Below, in pieces: positions 48,112 to 59,664 of a stretch of DNA of 64,000 nt (its first letter is position 1; every line of letters begins with the position of its first letter). The DNA lies in contig JAREIK010012036.1 of assembly GCA_029783825.1 (NCBI GenBank), positions 1 to 64,000 of the forward strand, given 5' to 3'. Source of the stretch: Sapria himalayana. Taxonomy: Eukaryota > Streptophyta > Magnoliopsida > Malpighiales > Rafflesiaceae. The notes below the pieces were generated by a model, which saw only the letters and a program-made list of their open reading frames with translations, was not told where the DNA came from and ran no database searches. The position numbers and the translations under genes were made by a program.

Positions 48112-50600
48112 GAATTACAAATTCCATTGATTTTATTTTAATATTTCCTCGCCAGTCAATATTTGTGGAGGTGAACTTATACTTATTCTAATTTCTACCA
48201 TATGCTTATTTCAAATATATTACTTTTATTAGGAAGGCCTAAGAATCAACTTTCAACTTAAAGCAACATCTAAGAAGTCAAAATACTATGAAGGAAATTG
48301 AATAAAATTAATTAATTTTGACTATTTTAAGTGCACATAAGTAATTGTCCCACAAAATAAACAATAAGGCAACCAAAATTTGTATTATTATCTAACGTAT
48401 CATAATAGCCTAAATGATTATTATTATTATTATGTTTTCTATAATTATATCATTATTTTAATCTTATCTTTCACAAAAAAAATGATTATATATATATATA
48501 TATTCCAACCAAGGATAACTTTTTACTTATATATATTCCAACTAAGAATAACTCTTTACTTTTAATATAATGACTTTGTGTTTGAATTAAACTGGAGAAG
48601 GATAATAAGTGGTCATCTGGGATGACTATTAATTTTGATGTCTCTATCTTTATATTTAAACAACAAATATAAGAATAATAATAATAATAATAATCCATAA
48701 ATCAATAAATAGTTATTAATTAATTTCAAATTCCACATTTTCTTGAAGGAAATCAAACAAGAGAAATTATTTCTCACAGTTAGTATGATTCTTAGAAAAT
48801 TAAATAATTAAACAAAAAAAATATCATTTAATTATTCTATATATAAAAGGCAAATATGAGAAAATTCAATTCATTAATATAAAAATATTTTATACTCCTC
48901 CTAATCCGATCCTAGAACCTCCCATTATGCATTCTAGTGCATTATAGGTTTTAATTCCTTTTTTGTTATTTTTTAACAAAAATTTGTTTAAATCATATTC
49001 GAGATAAAAAGCTAATTCTCTAATTTATAAGAAAAAGGACATTACATTGGGGAAAAGAAAAAATAAGATGATTTTTTTATCAAACATGTCTAAGAAAAAG
49101 AGAAAATAAAAAGTGTTTTGAGAAAAGGAAAATTTTTATTGGCCATGTATTTTCCTTTTAACTATATTATTTTATTTAATTCTAGCTACTTAAAAATTTT
49201 ATATAATATTTACTGGTCCCCCAAAATTATTTTCCTTATTTGTGTAGCTAATTTTAACAAATACTTTGCTTAATTTCTCATTTTCCATAATCAATATTCT
49301 CATGTATAAAAGGTATATAACATATATATTCTCTTTTTGATAGTAATATCCTTATTTGTGTAGCTTATTTTTATAAATACTTTGTTTAATTTCTCATTTC
49401 TTATAATCAATATTCCCAGGTATATAAGGTACATCTTCTTGTTTTGATATTAATATCCATCTTTTCTTTTTTTTCTTTTTGTAAGGAAGATAGTAATATT
49501 CTATTCAAACTTCTCAATGAATAGACAATATTTAAAAAATAAAGTAAGAGTATTTAATTAGGTTAGTATTAATTTACCTATCATCTATTTCTATGCAAGA
49601 TAATAATATATCTTGATTTTGCTGTAATATCAAACATAAAATAAACAAATACATGAGCTAGACTAATTTATAGATATGACATTACATGTCTCTAGGTCCT
49701 TAGGCTAATTGATTTTGTAATGGTATGACTATAGAGCACACATTTTTAGGAATTATAGCATCTTTTTTCCATACATTCATAGTCTGAAAAATAGAGGAGA
49801 GAAAATCCTTGGCCCTCCACTTTGCCTTATTTGACCTCCTTTCCCAAGAATTATTTTATTTCATTTTGTTGACATGTGAAAAGATTGACATGACTCAATG
49901 AGTAAAAAATTTAGAATCACATTTTTTCTAAATGGTAGTGTGATATGAAGTAAAAAATTGTTCCAGAACTTAGCTCCCACTTTGCCTTCTCCCTTCAAAC
50001 CAAACTAGCGAACTTAGCTCTGAAACTAGAAATAACACTCTCTAAATGTCATAACCTGTCAAACACTAACTCAACCTGTTAACTCCTAAAAAATGTAATC
50101 TTACAGTAGTAAATTTTTCAACCTTTTTAAAGTAGAGCCCACCCCAGAACACTATAATCATCCATTTTGATAAAATTAAACTGCTTAACAAAAAAAATAG
50201 GGACAATTTCCCATTTTCTGATACATAAATTATTGTGAACTAACCCATTTTTTATACATAATTTAAAAGGAGACAAGGAAAAAGACATTAAAAATTAGAC
50301 TCCTCATTTATAAGACTATCAAAGAAGTCTCAAGGTCCTCCACCAACAAAATCAATGTCTGAATCGTAAATATAGTTCATTTTCTTACCAGATTTGCAGG
50401 TGGTCTTCATGGGTGAGAACATTAAAAGTTGGATTCATCATGTACAAGCCACCGGGGGAAGACTCTGGATTAATAATACCAAAAAATTGTTGATTCAATA
50501 GGAGCTTTCAACTGATTCAGTCAGAAGAATGAAAAGAAGAGTAGTAGTCTACCATTTAGATTTGTGTTGTTTGTGACTTTGTGCATTGTCGGGTTGCAAG
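48112..50600. other. 5' portion of element B without recognised coding sequence
   Basis: AT-rich DNA where the transposase core and its 5' exons would be expected; I find no DUF or DDE-like segment in any frame. Small Y/I-rich frames near 48380-48700 come from TA and TTA runs. Slightly G+C-richer patches near 49780-50130 and 50330-50600 hold no recognisable protein. Confidence 0.55.
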
Positions 50601-51023
50601 AGTTTTAGAGCATCTCCAACAATGCTCTCTAATTTAGCAACATAAAAAATATTATAATATTATATTATCTATTTTAGCTATTCAATTTTTAAAGTTAACT
50701 CCAACAATGCTATCTATTTTAGCTATCCACCTCAACAAACTATAACTAACTTTTAAAAAATAATTTTTTAACTAATATATAAAATACCATTTCATCACAA
50801 CACACACAATGCTGATATATACTTAAATTTAACTAGATAATTATTTTAAAAACAAAAAATAAAATGAATGTTTTTGACCTGAATCAAAAACAAAAATTTT
50901 TATTTAAGAAAAATGAGATGAAATTAAAAAACAAACAAAATTTATATTTTAGCTATCCAGATTTCGCTATATTTATATTTATAAAATTTATATTTAAAAA
51001 ATGAGATGAATTTAAAAATTTAT

Positions 51024-51062
51024 ATTTTAGCTATCCAGCCACAAAATCTGGATAGCTAAAAT
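51024..51062. repeat. Perfect 15-bp hairpin, TAGCTATCCAG type
   Basis: ATTTTAGCTATCCAG at 51024-51038 and its exact complement at 51048-51062 are separated by 9 nt. The arm sequence also occurs alone at about 50947-50962. Confidence 0.95.
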
Positions 51063-51100
51063 CTAGTTTTTGCTGGATTTTAACTAGATAAAATAGATAA

Positions 51101-51395
51101 CATGATTCACGAAATCATGTTTCACGAAAACATGATTCACTAAATCTCATTAATATCTAAAAATGAGATGAAATTTAACTAGATAAACATGATTCAAGAA
51201 ATCATGTTTTCGTTGAACGAAACCATGATTTCGTGAATCGAAATTCAGATTTCATGCATCGAAATCAAGTTTTCGGTGCCCGAAACATTTTTTCGATTCA
51301 CAAAATCATGTATTAACGAATACATGATTTTTCTTTTTTTCGATTTATTAACGAAATCTTGATTTCATTGCTCATAATATGTTTTTCAATCAACG
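51101..51395. repeat. Cluster of CATGATT/CGTGAATC palindromic words
   Basis: GATTCACGAAATCATG at 51104-51119 is exactly complementary to CATGATTTCGTGAATC at 51224-51239, and the words CATGATT, AATCATG, TTTCGWT and CGAAAC recur through about 290 bp. This resembles a subterminal binding-site cluster but lies about 0.8-1.1 kb from the right terminus. Confidence 0.85.
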
Positions 51396-51490
51396 AATCA
51401 ATATACTGGGACATGGTGTTGAAGATGAAATTGAAAATACTACTCAAAACATAATCTAGATTGATGCGTTAAAAATATTAAGAATACATA

Positions 51491-52188
51491 AATTTTGGAT
51501 ACTTTTCAAAACGATAATCTGGAATGATGCATTGGCGAGGAATGAAGACTCTCAATTTCTAGCGAGCCTTCATTTTATTAAATAAAGATAAATTAAATAT
51601 TATATTCATCACATCATTTTATTAAATTACCTTAAATTTTCATTTTATTATTATTTCTCTTAGGGATAAATTAAATATTAACAGATTAATTTTAAAAATT
51701 AAATATTATTACTTATTTTATATATAAAAAATTCAAATTAGAATGTAAAAATATTAAAATTTTTGTTTAATTTGATCATAAGTTTCTTTTTATTTTTAAT
51801 AAATAATTTTCAACTAAAGATTGATAATTTTTTTTATTAATCTTGAGTAAAATTTAAAATATTATTACTTATTTTACAAAAAAAAATACAAAACTAATTA
51901 GTACCAATTCAAAATTAATATTTTCATATCCATGACACTTATAAAAGTAACAAGGTTTTTAATTTCAACTCCTTATTCCTTGGCATTTTTTAAGAAGTCA
52001 AGAAATTTCCTAACCTATTAGTCTTAACAATGAAACTTCTAGTAAGTGCCATAAAAAATGAAAACATGTTCCAAATAATGATGTTTTTAGAAAAATGTCA
52101 TGACATGTCTAATTACAAATAGAATAATGACATTTTCTAAAAAAGTCAAGGAAAAAAAACGTGATAAATTTGAAGTTTTGTTGTAATG
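51491..52188. other. Right subterminal region of element B
   Basis: AT-rich, with AATGATG and ATGTCATGACATG words near 52070-52135 echoing the left end, then the terminal repeat. No coding sequence. Confidence 0.6.
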
Positions 52189-54515
52189 TAATAAGAAGAA
52201 TAATATGAATAATAATAATAATAAAAGAAAAATAAGAAGAATAAAAAGAATAAGAATAATAAGAAGAATAATAAGAATAAAAAGATTAAAAAGAATAAAA
52301 AGATAAAGAAGAATAAAAAAATTAAGAAGATTAACAAGAATAACATGAAAAAGTAGAATAAGAATAATAAGAACAATAAGAAAAAAAAGAAGAATAAAAA
52401 GAATTAAAAGAATTAAAAGAATTAAAAGAATAAAAAAATAAGAATGATAAAAAGAATAAGAAGAATAAGAATATTAAGAAAAATAAGAAAAATGAGAAGA
52501 ATAAAAAGAATAACAATAATAAAATTATCAAAAAATTAAAAATAATAAGAATAATAAGAAGTATATGAAGAATTAGAAGAAATAGATTAATAAAAAGAAT
52601 AAAAGAATAAAAAGAATAAGAAGAATAAGAAGAAAAGAAGAATAAAAAGAATAAAAAAATAAAAAGAATAAGAAATATTAGAAGAATAAAACAAAAAAGA
52701 AGATTAATAAGAATTAGAAGAATAAGAAAAATTAGTTGAATAAGAAGAATAAGAAAAAATAAGAAGAATAAGAAGAATAAGAAGAATTAGAAGAATTAGA
52801 AAAATAATAAGAATTAGAAGAATAAGAAGAATAATAAGAATTAGAAGAATAATAAGAATAATAAGATTAATAGGAATTAGAAGAATTAGAAGAATTAGAA
52901 GAATGAGAAGAGTATGAAGAATAAGAAGAATAAGACGAATAATAAGAATAAGAAGAAATATAAGAAAAAAAACAAAAGAATAATAAGAAAAAAAGAATAA
53001 TAAGAAGAATAAGAATAAAATGAAGAATAAGAAGAAAAAAAAAGTATTAGAAGAATAAGAAGAATAAAGGAATAAGAAGATTAAAAATTATAAGAATAAA
53101 AAAAATAAGAAAATTTGGAAAAATAAGAAGAATAAGATGAATAAGAAGAATAATAAGAATAAAAAGATTAATTAGAATAATTACAATAAGAAGAATAAGA
53201 AGAATAAAAGTAAAAAAATGAATAAGAAAATAAGAATAATAAGAAGAATAATAAAAAAGAAGAAAAAGAAAAATATGAAGAATAAAAGAATAAGAAGAAT
53301 AAAAAGAATAAATAGAATAATAAGAATAAGAAGCATAAGAAGAATAATAAGCATAAGTAGAATAAGAAGAATACAAAGAATAAGAAGAATAACAAGAATA
53401 AGAAGAATAAGAAGAAATGAAGAATAAGAGGAATAAAAAGATAAAAAAGAATAAGAGAAAAAAAAGAGTAAGAAAAAAATTAAGAATAATAAGAATAAGT
53501 AGAATAAGAAAAATTAGATAAATAAGAAGAATAAAAAGAAAAGGAAGAATAAAACAAATAATAAGAATAAGAAGAATAAGATGTATAAGAAGAATGAGAA
53601 GAATGAGAAGAATGAGAAGAATAAGAAGATTGAGAAGAATAATAAGAATAAAAATCATAAAAAGAATAATTAAAATAAGAATAATAAGCAGAATAAACAT
53701 AATACAAAAATAAAAAGAATAAAAAGAATAAGAATAATTAAAAAATAAAAAAAATAAAAAGAATATCAAGAATAATAAGAATAAAAAGTAAAAAAAAATA
53801 AAAAAAAAAGAATAAAAAGAATAAAAAGATAAAAATTAATAAAAAAATATGTAGAATAAGAAGAATAAGAATAATAAGAAGAATAAAAAGAATAAGAAGA
53901 ATAAGAAGAATTAAAAGAATAAGAAGAATAAGAAGAATTAAAAGAATTAGAAGAATAAGAAAAAAAAGAATAAGAAGAATAAAAAGAATAATAAGAATAA
54001 AAGAATAAAAAGAATAAGAAGAATAAGAAGAATAAGAAGAATAAGAAGAATAAAAAGAATAATAAATATATGAAGAATAAGAAGAATAAGAATAATATGA
54101 AGAATTAGAAGAATATAAAGAATAAGAAGAATTAAAAGAATAAGAAAAATAAGAAGAATAAGAAGATTAAAAAGATTAAGAAGATTAAAAAGATTAAGTA
54201 GATTAAGAAGAATAATAAGAATAATAAGAATAAGAATAATAAAAAGTATAAAAAGAATAATAAGAAAATTAAGAATAAAATAGAATAAGAATATTTAGAA
54301 GAATAAGAATAATAAAAAGAATTACATGAATTAGATGATTAAGAAGAATAAAAGAATAAGAAGAATAAATAGAATAATAAGAATAAAAAAATAAGAAGAA
54401 TAAGAATAATAAGAAGAAAAATAAAATAAGAAGAATAAAAAGTTTTAGAAAATGAAACTAAAATAAGAATAAGAAGAATAAAAAAAATAAAAATAATAAG
54501 AAGTATAAAAAAAAA
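52189..54515 (+). repeat. 9-bp satellite block 6, continued (A-rich on +)
   Basis: Continuation, after CACTA element B, of the A-rich array; begins with the second TAA of the target duplication. Includes three GAATGAGAA 9-mers at about 53590-53620 and a GATTAAGAAGATTAAAAAGA stretch near 54165-54205. It abuts the truncated 5' end of LINE copy 6. Confidence 0.96.
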
Positions 54516-55207
54516 TTCTGCCCACGCATATTTGGATTGGCAATAGGGAAGAAGGCGATGTTTTTTGGCAGCCTGTTATGCCAGAGAACCTTCCAGCTTA
54601 CTGCCATGGTTGCAGATTGCTGGGACACAATAGGGGGGAATGCATGCTAGGCCAAGAGGAGATGGGTAGGGGAAAAGGGTAGGAGTTTAAAGGGAGGGTA
54701 GGAGGCAAGAGATGGGTTAGGAATGGCAAGAAGGAAGACCCTAAAGATAGTCCTAGAAAGAAAAATGGTAAAGGGGTTAGATTGGTTAGAGGCTGAAAAT
54801 GAGTAAGAGGTGAGGAGGGCACTAGAGTTAGATGATATTTGAGAATTGAAGAGAAGTAGTTTAAAGAGTGTAGGGGGTAAGTAGAAGGGGATAGGATTAA
54901 GGGGAGAGTAGATGAAGGGGAAGATGGAGAAAATAATGAGGAATGGGTAGAGGTGAAAGGGAAAATATAGAGAGATCGGAGGAATAAACTTAGGCGGGTT
55001 TTGAATGAACAAAAGAACTTTCCCTAGATTGAAGAGGATCTTCTTGATTTTCCAGAAGAAGACTCGGTCATTTTCAGCTATCCATCAATAGGAAGGGATG
55101 AAATGAGTGATGATGGGGAAAAGGAGAAGATTAGAGATGATTTAGAAATTTATGAAGAGTACTAGGATAAGATTACTAGGGATCAAGCGATGAAAGCCAT
55201 AAAATGA
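54516..55207 (+). pseudogene. LINE copy 6 ORF1, C-terminal part with CCHC zinc knuckle
   Basis: The fragment opens at HIWIGNREEGDVFWQPVMPE and then shows YCHGCRLLGHNRGEC, a textbook CX2CX4HX4C zinc knuckle with codons at 54602-54643. A G/R/K-rich tail follows with several stops and ends at TGA 55205-55207. The DUF4283 part seen in copy 2 is missing because the element begins here. ORF1 would bind LINE RNA. Confidence 0.85.
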
Positions 55208-55439
55208 ATGGCATTGCTACTCTGATAGCAATGTAGATATATGGAGTTAACACATTTTACTCCTAGCACAATTAAGCCACATAGAAATATGAAGAAGCAT
55301 TTAAACAAGAAATATGAATCTAAATGCACAACTATAGCTCAAGCTAAATCTGCATATAATGGATAATTACTTATACTGGAACATAAGGGGTGTGGAAAAT
55401 AACCCCTCTTTAAATAGACTTAAAATTAATTAGAACTCA

Positions 55440-56030
55440 TAAAATAATATTAGTCATTATCATAGAACCCATGGTAAATACGGACCAATTAGGTAAATAT
55501 AGTAATATCTTAGGATTTAATAATGCTTATGCGAATTTAAACAGTAAACTTTGGATTATGTGGAATAATAATTTGGATATTAATATTTTAAAAGATACAG
55601 AGTAGGTAGTACATTTTAAAACTGATAAATTTGAAAAAGAAATAATATTAGTAGTATATGCTAAAAATGCTAAAAAGATAGATATTAATTATGGAGGAAG
55701 ATGGAAGAAATAGCTAGAAAAGATGATCCATAGATTATAGGAGGCAATTTTAATACAATTAGGAATGCAAAGAAAAAAAGGGAGGTAAGCCTCCATATTC
55801 AGTGGCTATAAAAAAGTTTAATGATATAATTGCCAGCGCTAACTAATAGAAGTGGACTTCATAGGTTCAAGCTTCACTTGGTGTAATAACTGGCAGAAAC
55901 GAGGAGCTATATGGGCTAGGATGGATAGGGTTTTGTGTAATGTCAAGTGGACTAAGGCACTTAAATCAAACCTGCTCAGATCATAGCCCATTGCTTCTGT
56001 TGATTCGCAAAGAACAGCATATTAGAGGAG
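55440..56030 (+). pseudogene. APE-type endonuclease of LINE copy 6 ORF2
   Basis: NNISHYHRT-type frame changes occur, but EPMV, GFNNAYANLNSKLWIMWNNN, IIGGNFNTIRNAKKKR, FIGSSFTWCNNWQKRG, ARMDRVLCNVKW and CSDHSPLLLLIRK can be followed. The GDFN motif reads GNFN here (AAT codon at about 55745), replacing a catalytic-site Asp, in addition to frameshifts. Confidence 0.8.
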
Positions 56031-56316
56031 GCTTTTGTTTCAAAATATGTGGGTAAAGCACATGGACTTTGAGAAGGTGGTGGAAGAGTTGTGGGTTGAA
56101 CTAGTATATGGTAAACCACTTCAGGTTTTCAGCCTTAAGTTATATTGATTAAAAATTCGTCTGGCAATATGGAATAAAGAAAGCTTCGGAATTTTGAATA
56201 TTAACATTAAGCAAGCAGAAGAAGAAGTGGAAAGACTAGAAGCTGAGCATGATAACAATGAAAGTGAGGAGTCCATGCATAACTTGAGCAAGGCTAAAGG
56301 ATAGCTGAGGCTCACA

Positions 56317-56655
56317 TTGCACATGGAGGAAAATTTTTGGAAGCAGCAAGCAAGGATTAAATGGCTAAAGGAGGGAGATAGAAATATAAAATTTTTTCAT
56401 AATATGAGTAAGATCAAAACTCATAGAAACAAGATTAAAGGGATTAGGAAATGTGATGGTACATGGGTGGAAAATGAGATGGAGATATCTTCTCTATTTG
56501 AGGAGTATCATAAAAGTCATTTAGGTGGGCAATCCCGACATGGAGACACATTAATGAAAGAATTCAGTGCAATTATCACTAATGAACAGAATAATAGAAT
56601 GGTCAATATACCGGAAGAGGTAGAAATTAGAGATATCGTGTTTAGTTTTATTTAA
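56317..56655 (+). pseudogene. Linker before RT, LINE copy 6 ORF2
   Basis: An open frame of 112 codons: EENFWKQQARIKWLKEGDRN, IKFFHNMSKIKTHRNKIKGI and WVENEMEISSLFEEYHKSHL. Matches the equivalent of copy 2 at 26798-27034. It ends at a stop before the AAGPNGW-type RT entry, which is degraded at 56656-56700. Confidence 0.85.
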
Positions 56656-56777
56656 ACATAGCCTGGCAAGACTAGATGGTTGGAATAATTATTTTTTTAA
56701 ACATGCTGGAATATCATTAAAAAAGATCTTATACTTGCAATTTCAAGTTTTTTTTTGTAAGAGTAGAAATTTCAAAA

Positions 56778-57509
56778 GTGTGGGCTAACTCTTTTATTGT
56801 CTTGATACAAAAAAAAGAATCTCCACAACATTGTGAGGATTTTAGGCCCATTAGCTTATGTAACGTGGTTTATAAGATACTAGCGAAAATTCTTCAAAAC
56901 AGGCTAAGTAGCATTATGCTGGAAATAATATCGCTAGAACAAATTGGTTTCATTAAAAATAGGCTAATGATGGAAAATATAAAATTAGAATTCAAAATGA
57001 TGAAGAAACTAGCTACGAAAACAAGAGGGAATAACTTGGTAGTGAAACTAGATTTATCTAAAGTATTTGACAGGGTAGAGTGGGAGACATTATGCTTTGT
57101 CATGAGAAAATTAGGTTTCTCAGAGTTGTGTATAGATTTGATATATAGATGTGTCTCGAGCACGTGGGTTTATCAGTAATCTAAATAAAAAAATATTGGA
57201 AGGTAAAATTTTATTTTTAGACTACCTAAAAATACTCTGAGGATAGGTTGTCTAGCCTATGCGGATGATTTGATAATTTTTACCAATGCTAACAGTAGAT
57301 CATTAAACAACTTTATGGATTTATTACTTATTTTTGAAATAGAAACTAGGCAGACGGTGAATAAAAAGAAATGCCAGTTTATGTTGGCATCGAAAATTCA
57401 GGATAAAGTGGCTCAAAAAGTTAAAAATATTACAGGTTTTACTCAAAATAAAAGAGTTTTAACGTACTTAGGATGTCCTATATATGAATGCAGACTAAGA
57501 GAAGAGTAA
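56778..57509 (+). pseudogene. Reverse transcriptase of LINE copy 6 ORF2, with internal deletion
   Basis: FIVLIQKKESPQHCEDFRPI, SLCNVVYKILAKILQNRLSS, EQIGFIKNRL and VVKLDLSKVFDRVEWETLCF lead to 57179. The next recognisable piece is GCLAYADDLIIFTNANSRSL, with catalytic Asp codons at 57264-57269. The QGDPLSP block that should lie between them is missing, so about 50 codons have been deleted. The thumb continues to 57509 (QTVNKKKCQFML, LTYLGCPIYECRLREE). Confidence 0.88.
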
Positions 57510-58645
57510 TTAAGTCATTTCCAAGATAAAATGAGAAAGAAAATAGCTAGCTGGAAGGAGGACCTACTGAGCTTTGGTCAAAGAAGTACTCTTATCTCAC
57601 ATGTACTACAAAGCGCATTGCTACACATTTTGTCGGTAATTCATCCTCCTAAGAATTTTTTAAAGAAATTAGAAAAGAAATGACAATTTTTCTATGGGGT
57701 AAAAAAGAGGGAAAATCAAAGCTGCACTGGAAAAACTAGGCAGATATATGTCAGCCAAAGGAAGAGGCGGGATTAGGTTTTATGAGTATAACAGATATTT
57801 CTACGACTTGGGACTGTAAAGGCCGGTAGAGGTTACAAGAAAATACCAGTCTATGGGCAAATATATGAGAGCTAAGTACGGGCAGGTAAAGATTAAGAGC
57901 CTAAAGAATACTTCTAACAATTGGAAAGCATTGGTAAAACAGAAAGAGGTAGAATAAATCTCGACCTTGTTAAAGAGTGGCTGGAAATGGAAGCTTACTC
58001 CTCGAGGTTTATTTACATTAAAATCGACCAAATAATCGATAAGAAAAAAGAAACATGTACAAGCTATTTTTAAATGGGTATGGAAAAATGACATCCCACA
58101 AAAATGAGTTCGCTAGCATGGAAAGTTCTTTCTAATGCTATACCGGTCGATAATAATATTCAAAAAAAGGTATTAAGTTAGTATCAAGATGCGAATGTTG
58201 TTTTTCGGCGGAAGAATCTTTAGATCATTTATTTTCAGTAGGGAAAATTGCATCAAAAGTTTGGAAAGAGCTGGAAAAATCTTGCCAGATTAGAATGAAA
58301 GAAGAAGGAATACTAGACCAAGTAAAAAAACGGGAAGGAGCAGCATCTAAAAATATTATTAGTAAATGGCTAACCAAGAATCAACCTCATGTAGTAATTT
58401 GGTGTATATGGAAGGCCAAGAACAAGAGCAGGTATGAGGGTATAGCTATGAAGGCAGTAGTAATTTTGCTAGATATTAGGAAAGAAATTAGTAATATATC
58501 TATAACAAAGCCTATTAAGATTTATAACATAGAAGATGATAGAGCTAGAAAAAATAAATGGGTGCTTGCAACTAAGAACATAAAGGTAAGAGATATCAAG
58601 AGCTTAAATTGGAATAAACCTTGAGTAGGAAGGCTATCCCTCAAC

Positions 58646-59020
58646 ATGGACTGTAGCTTTAACAGAGACATAGGAGTTGCAGGTGGGGGAGGAGTAATAA
58701 GGGATTCTCAGGGGAGAATAGTAAGAGCCTTTACTCTATCATGCAAGGCCTCTTCAGCCCTGCATGCTGAAATTTGTGCACTTGCAAGAGGGTTACAGGT
58801 TTGTAGGAAAATAGGATTAAATAACTTAGAAATTCAAGTAGACTCAACTTTACTAGATGATCTAGTATCTAATAATATAGTTTTATGGAGATATGAAAAG
58901 GAAATAGAAATAATTAAGAATTCTATGAAGGAACTTAGCGCATCGATAGTGCACATATATTGAGAGGCGAATGCAATACGGATAATTTGGCAAGAAAATG
59001 GCTCTTGAGAGGGAAAAATG
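58646..59020 (+). pseudogene. RNase H domain of LINE copy 6 ORF2
   Basis: MDCSFNRDIGVAGGGGVIRD (first Asp, with Cys in place of the usual Gly), SSALHAEICALARGLQ (Glu) and NLEIQVDSTLLDDL (second Asp) are followed, after a stop and a frame change, by TDNLARKWLLRG (last Asp). Clear homologue of the copy 2 domain at 24230-24600. Confidence 0.88.
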
Positions 59021-59108
59021 AGTTAACAAGGAGAATATGCCAGAGAGGCTAAAAGGAATAGATAGACTGGATAAGTTAGCTTTTCCTTATCTAAGGGTTA
59101 AAAGGTAA

Positions 59109-59577
59109 GGACACACCAGGGGAGGGGGGTTGCTGATTCTTTTGATTGTTATTGTGTAAGATTTTCAGCTATCAGGTATGGCAGGTGTGGCTAAAGGGAC
59201 TATCTGTATGTAGTGCTGCGTCATTGGCACTAGGTAGCAAGGGAGGCTATTGGTCTTGTGAAGGGGCAAAATATATGGATTTAGAAGAACTTGTGTTATT
59301 TGTTAATTTGTTGTCTTAGAATTAAGGTGATAAAATGGAATGGATAGGAGGGTTTTTTTGTACGTTGTGTTTTGCAGGTGGACTCCTCTGTTCATAGGAG
59401 CACCTGGTACAGATTATCAGGGACAGCAATACTAGGAAGGACATATGGGTTTCCAGCGACTGGCCCTTCAAAGATGGGGAGGATAATACCTCATGTGGTT
59501 TGTTGTGCATTGGAAATTAAGGGGGGGGGGGGGGGGGGGGGGGGGGGGAGGGGGGGGGGGGGGTGGAGGGGGGGGGG

Positions 59578-59664
<87 letters not shown>

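Larger units (their letters stand above)
50608..51490. other. Possible nested MITE-like insertion in element B
   Basis: Starts GAGCATCTCCAACAATGCTC preceded by TTA, a style of end seen in plant PIF/Harbinger-like miniature elements. An inner direct copy, CTCCAACAATGCTATCTATT, lies at 50699. The stretch contains repeated TTTTAGCTATCCAG words and strong palindromes (listed separately). I could not find a convincing matching right end, so the limit near 51490 is a guess. Confidence 0.3.
41059..52188 (-). mobile_element. CACTA-type DNA transposon B with transposase remnants and Ulp1-like protease
   Basis: The left end is CACTACAACAAAA and the right end read inward is CATTACAACAAAA, one mismatch in 13. 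TAA at 41056-41058 and TAA at 52189-52191 form a 3-bp target duplication, and both flanks are the same A-rich satellite. Subterminal words such as AATGATG and ATGTCAT recur at both ends. The minus strand carries, in order, the end of a Transposase_21-type region, DUF4218, DUF4216, Transposase_24-like segments and a Ulp1/C48 peptidase, all broken by stops, frameshifts and introns. The usual upstream part of the transposase is not found in 48112-52188. An autonomous-derived but now defective En/Spm-superfamily element of 11.1 kb. Confidence 0.93.
55359..59108 (+). pseudogene. LINE ORF2 polyprotein of copy 6, inactivated
   Basis: ATG at 55359 begins MDNYLYWNIRGVENNPSLNR, the usual N-terminus of plant LINE ORF2. 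Order of domains: endonuclease (about 55359-56030), linker (56317-56655), reverse transcriptase (about 56780-57510), connection and zf-RVT remnants (about 57520-58290), a lysine-rich linker (58295-58624), RNase H (58646-59020), and LKGIDRLDKLAFPYLRVKR ending at TAA 59106-59108. Many stops and frameshifts, plus loss of an RT block. Less intact than copy 2 in the RT, comparable elsewhere. Confidence 0.9.
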
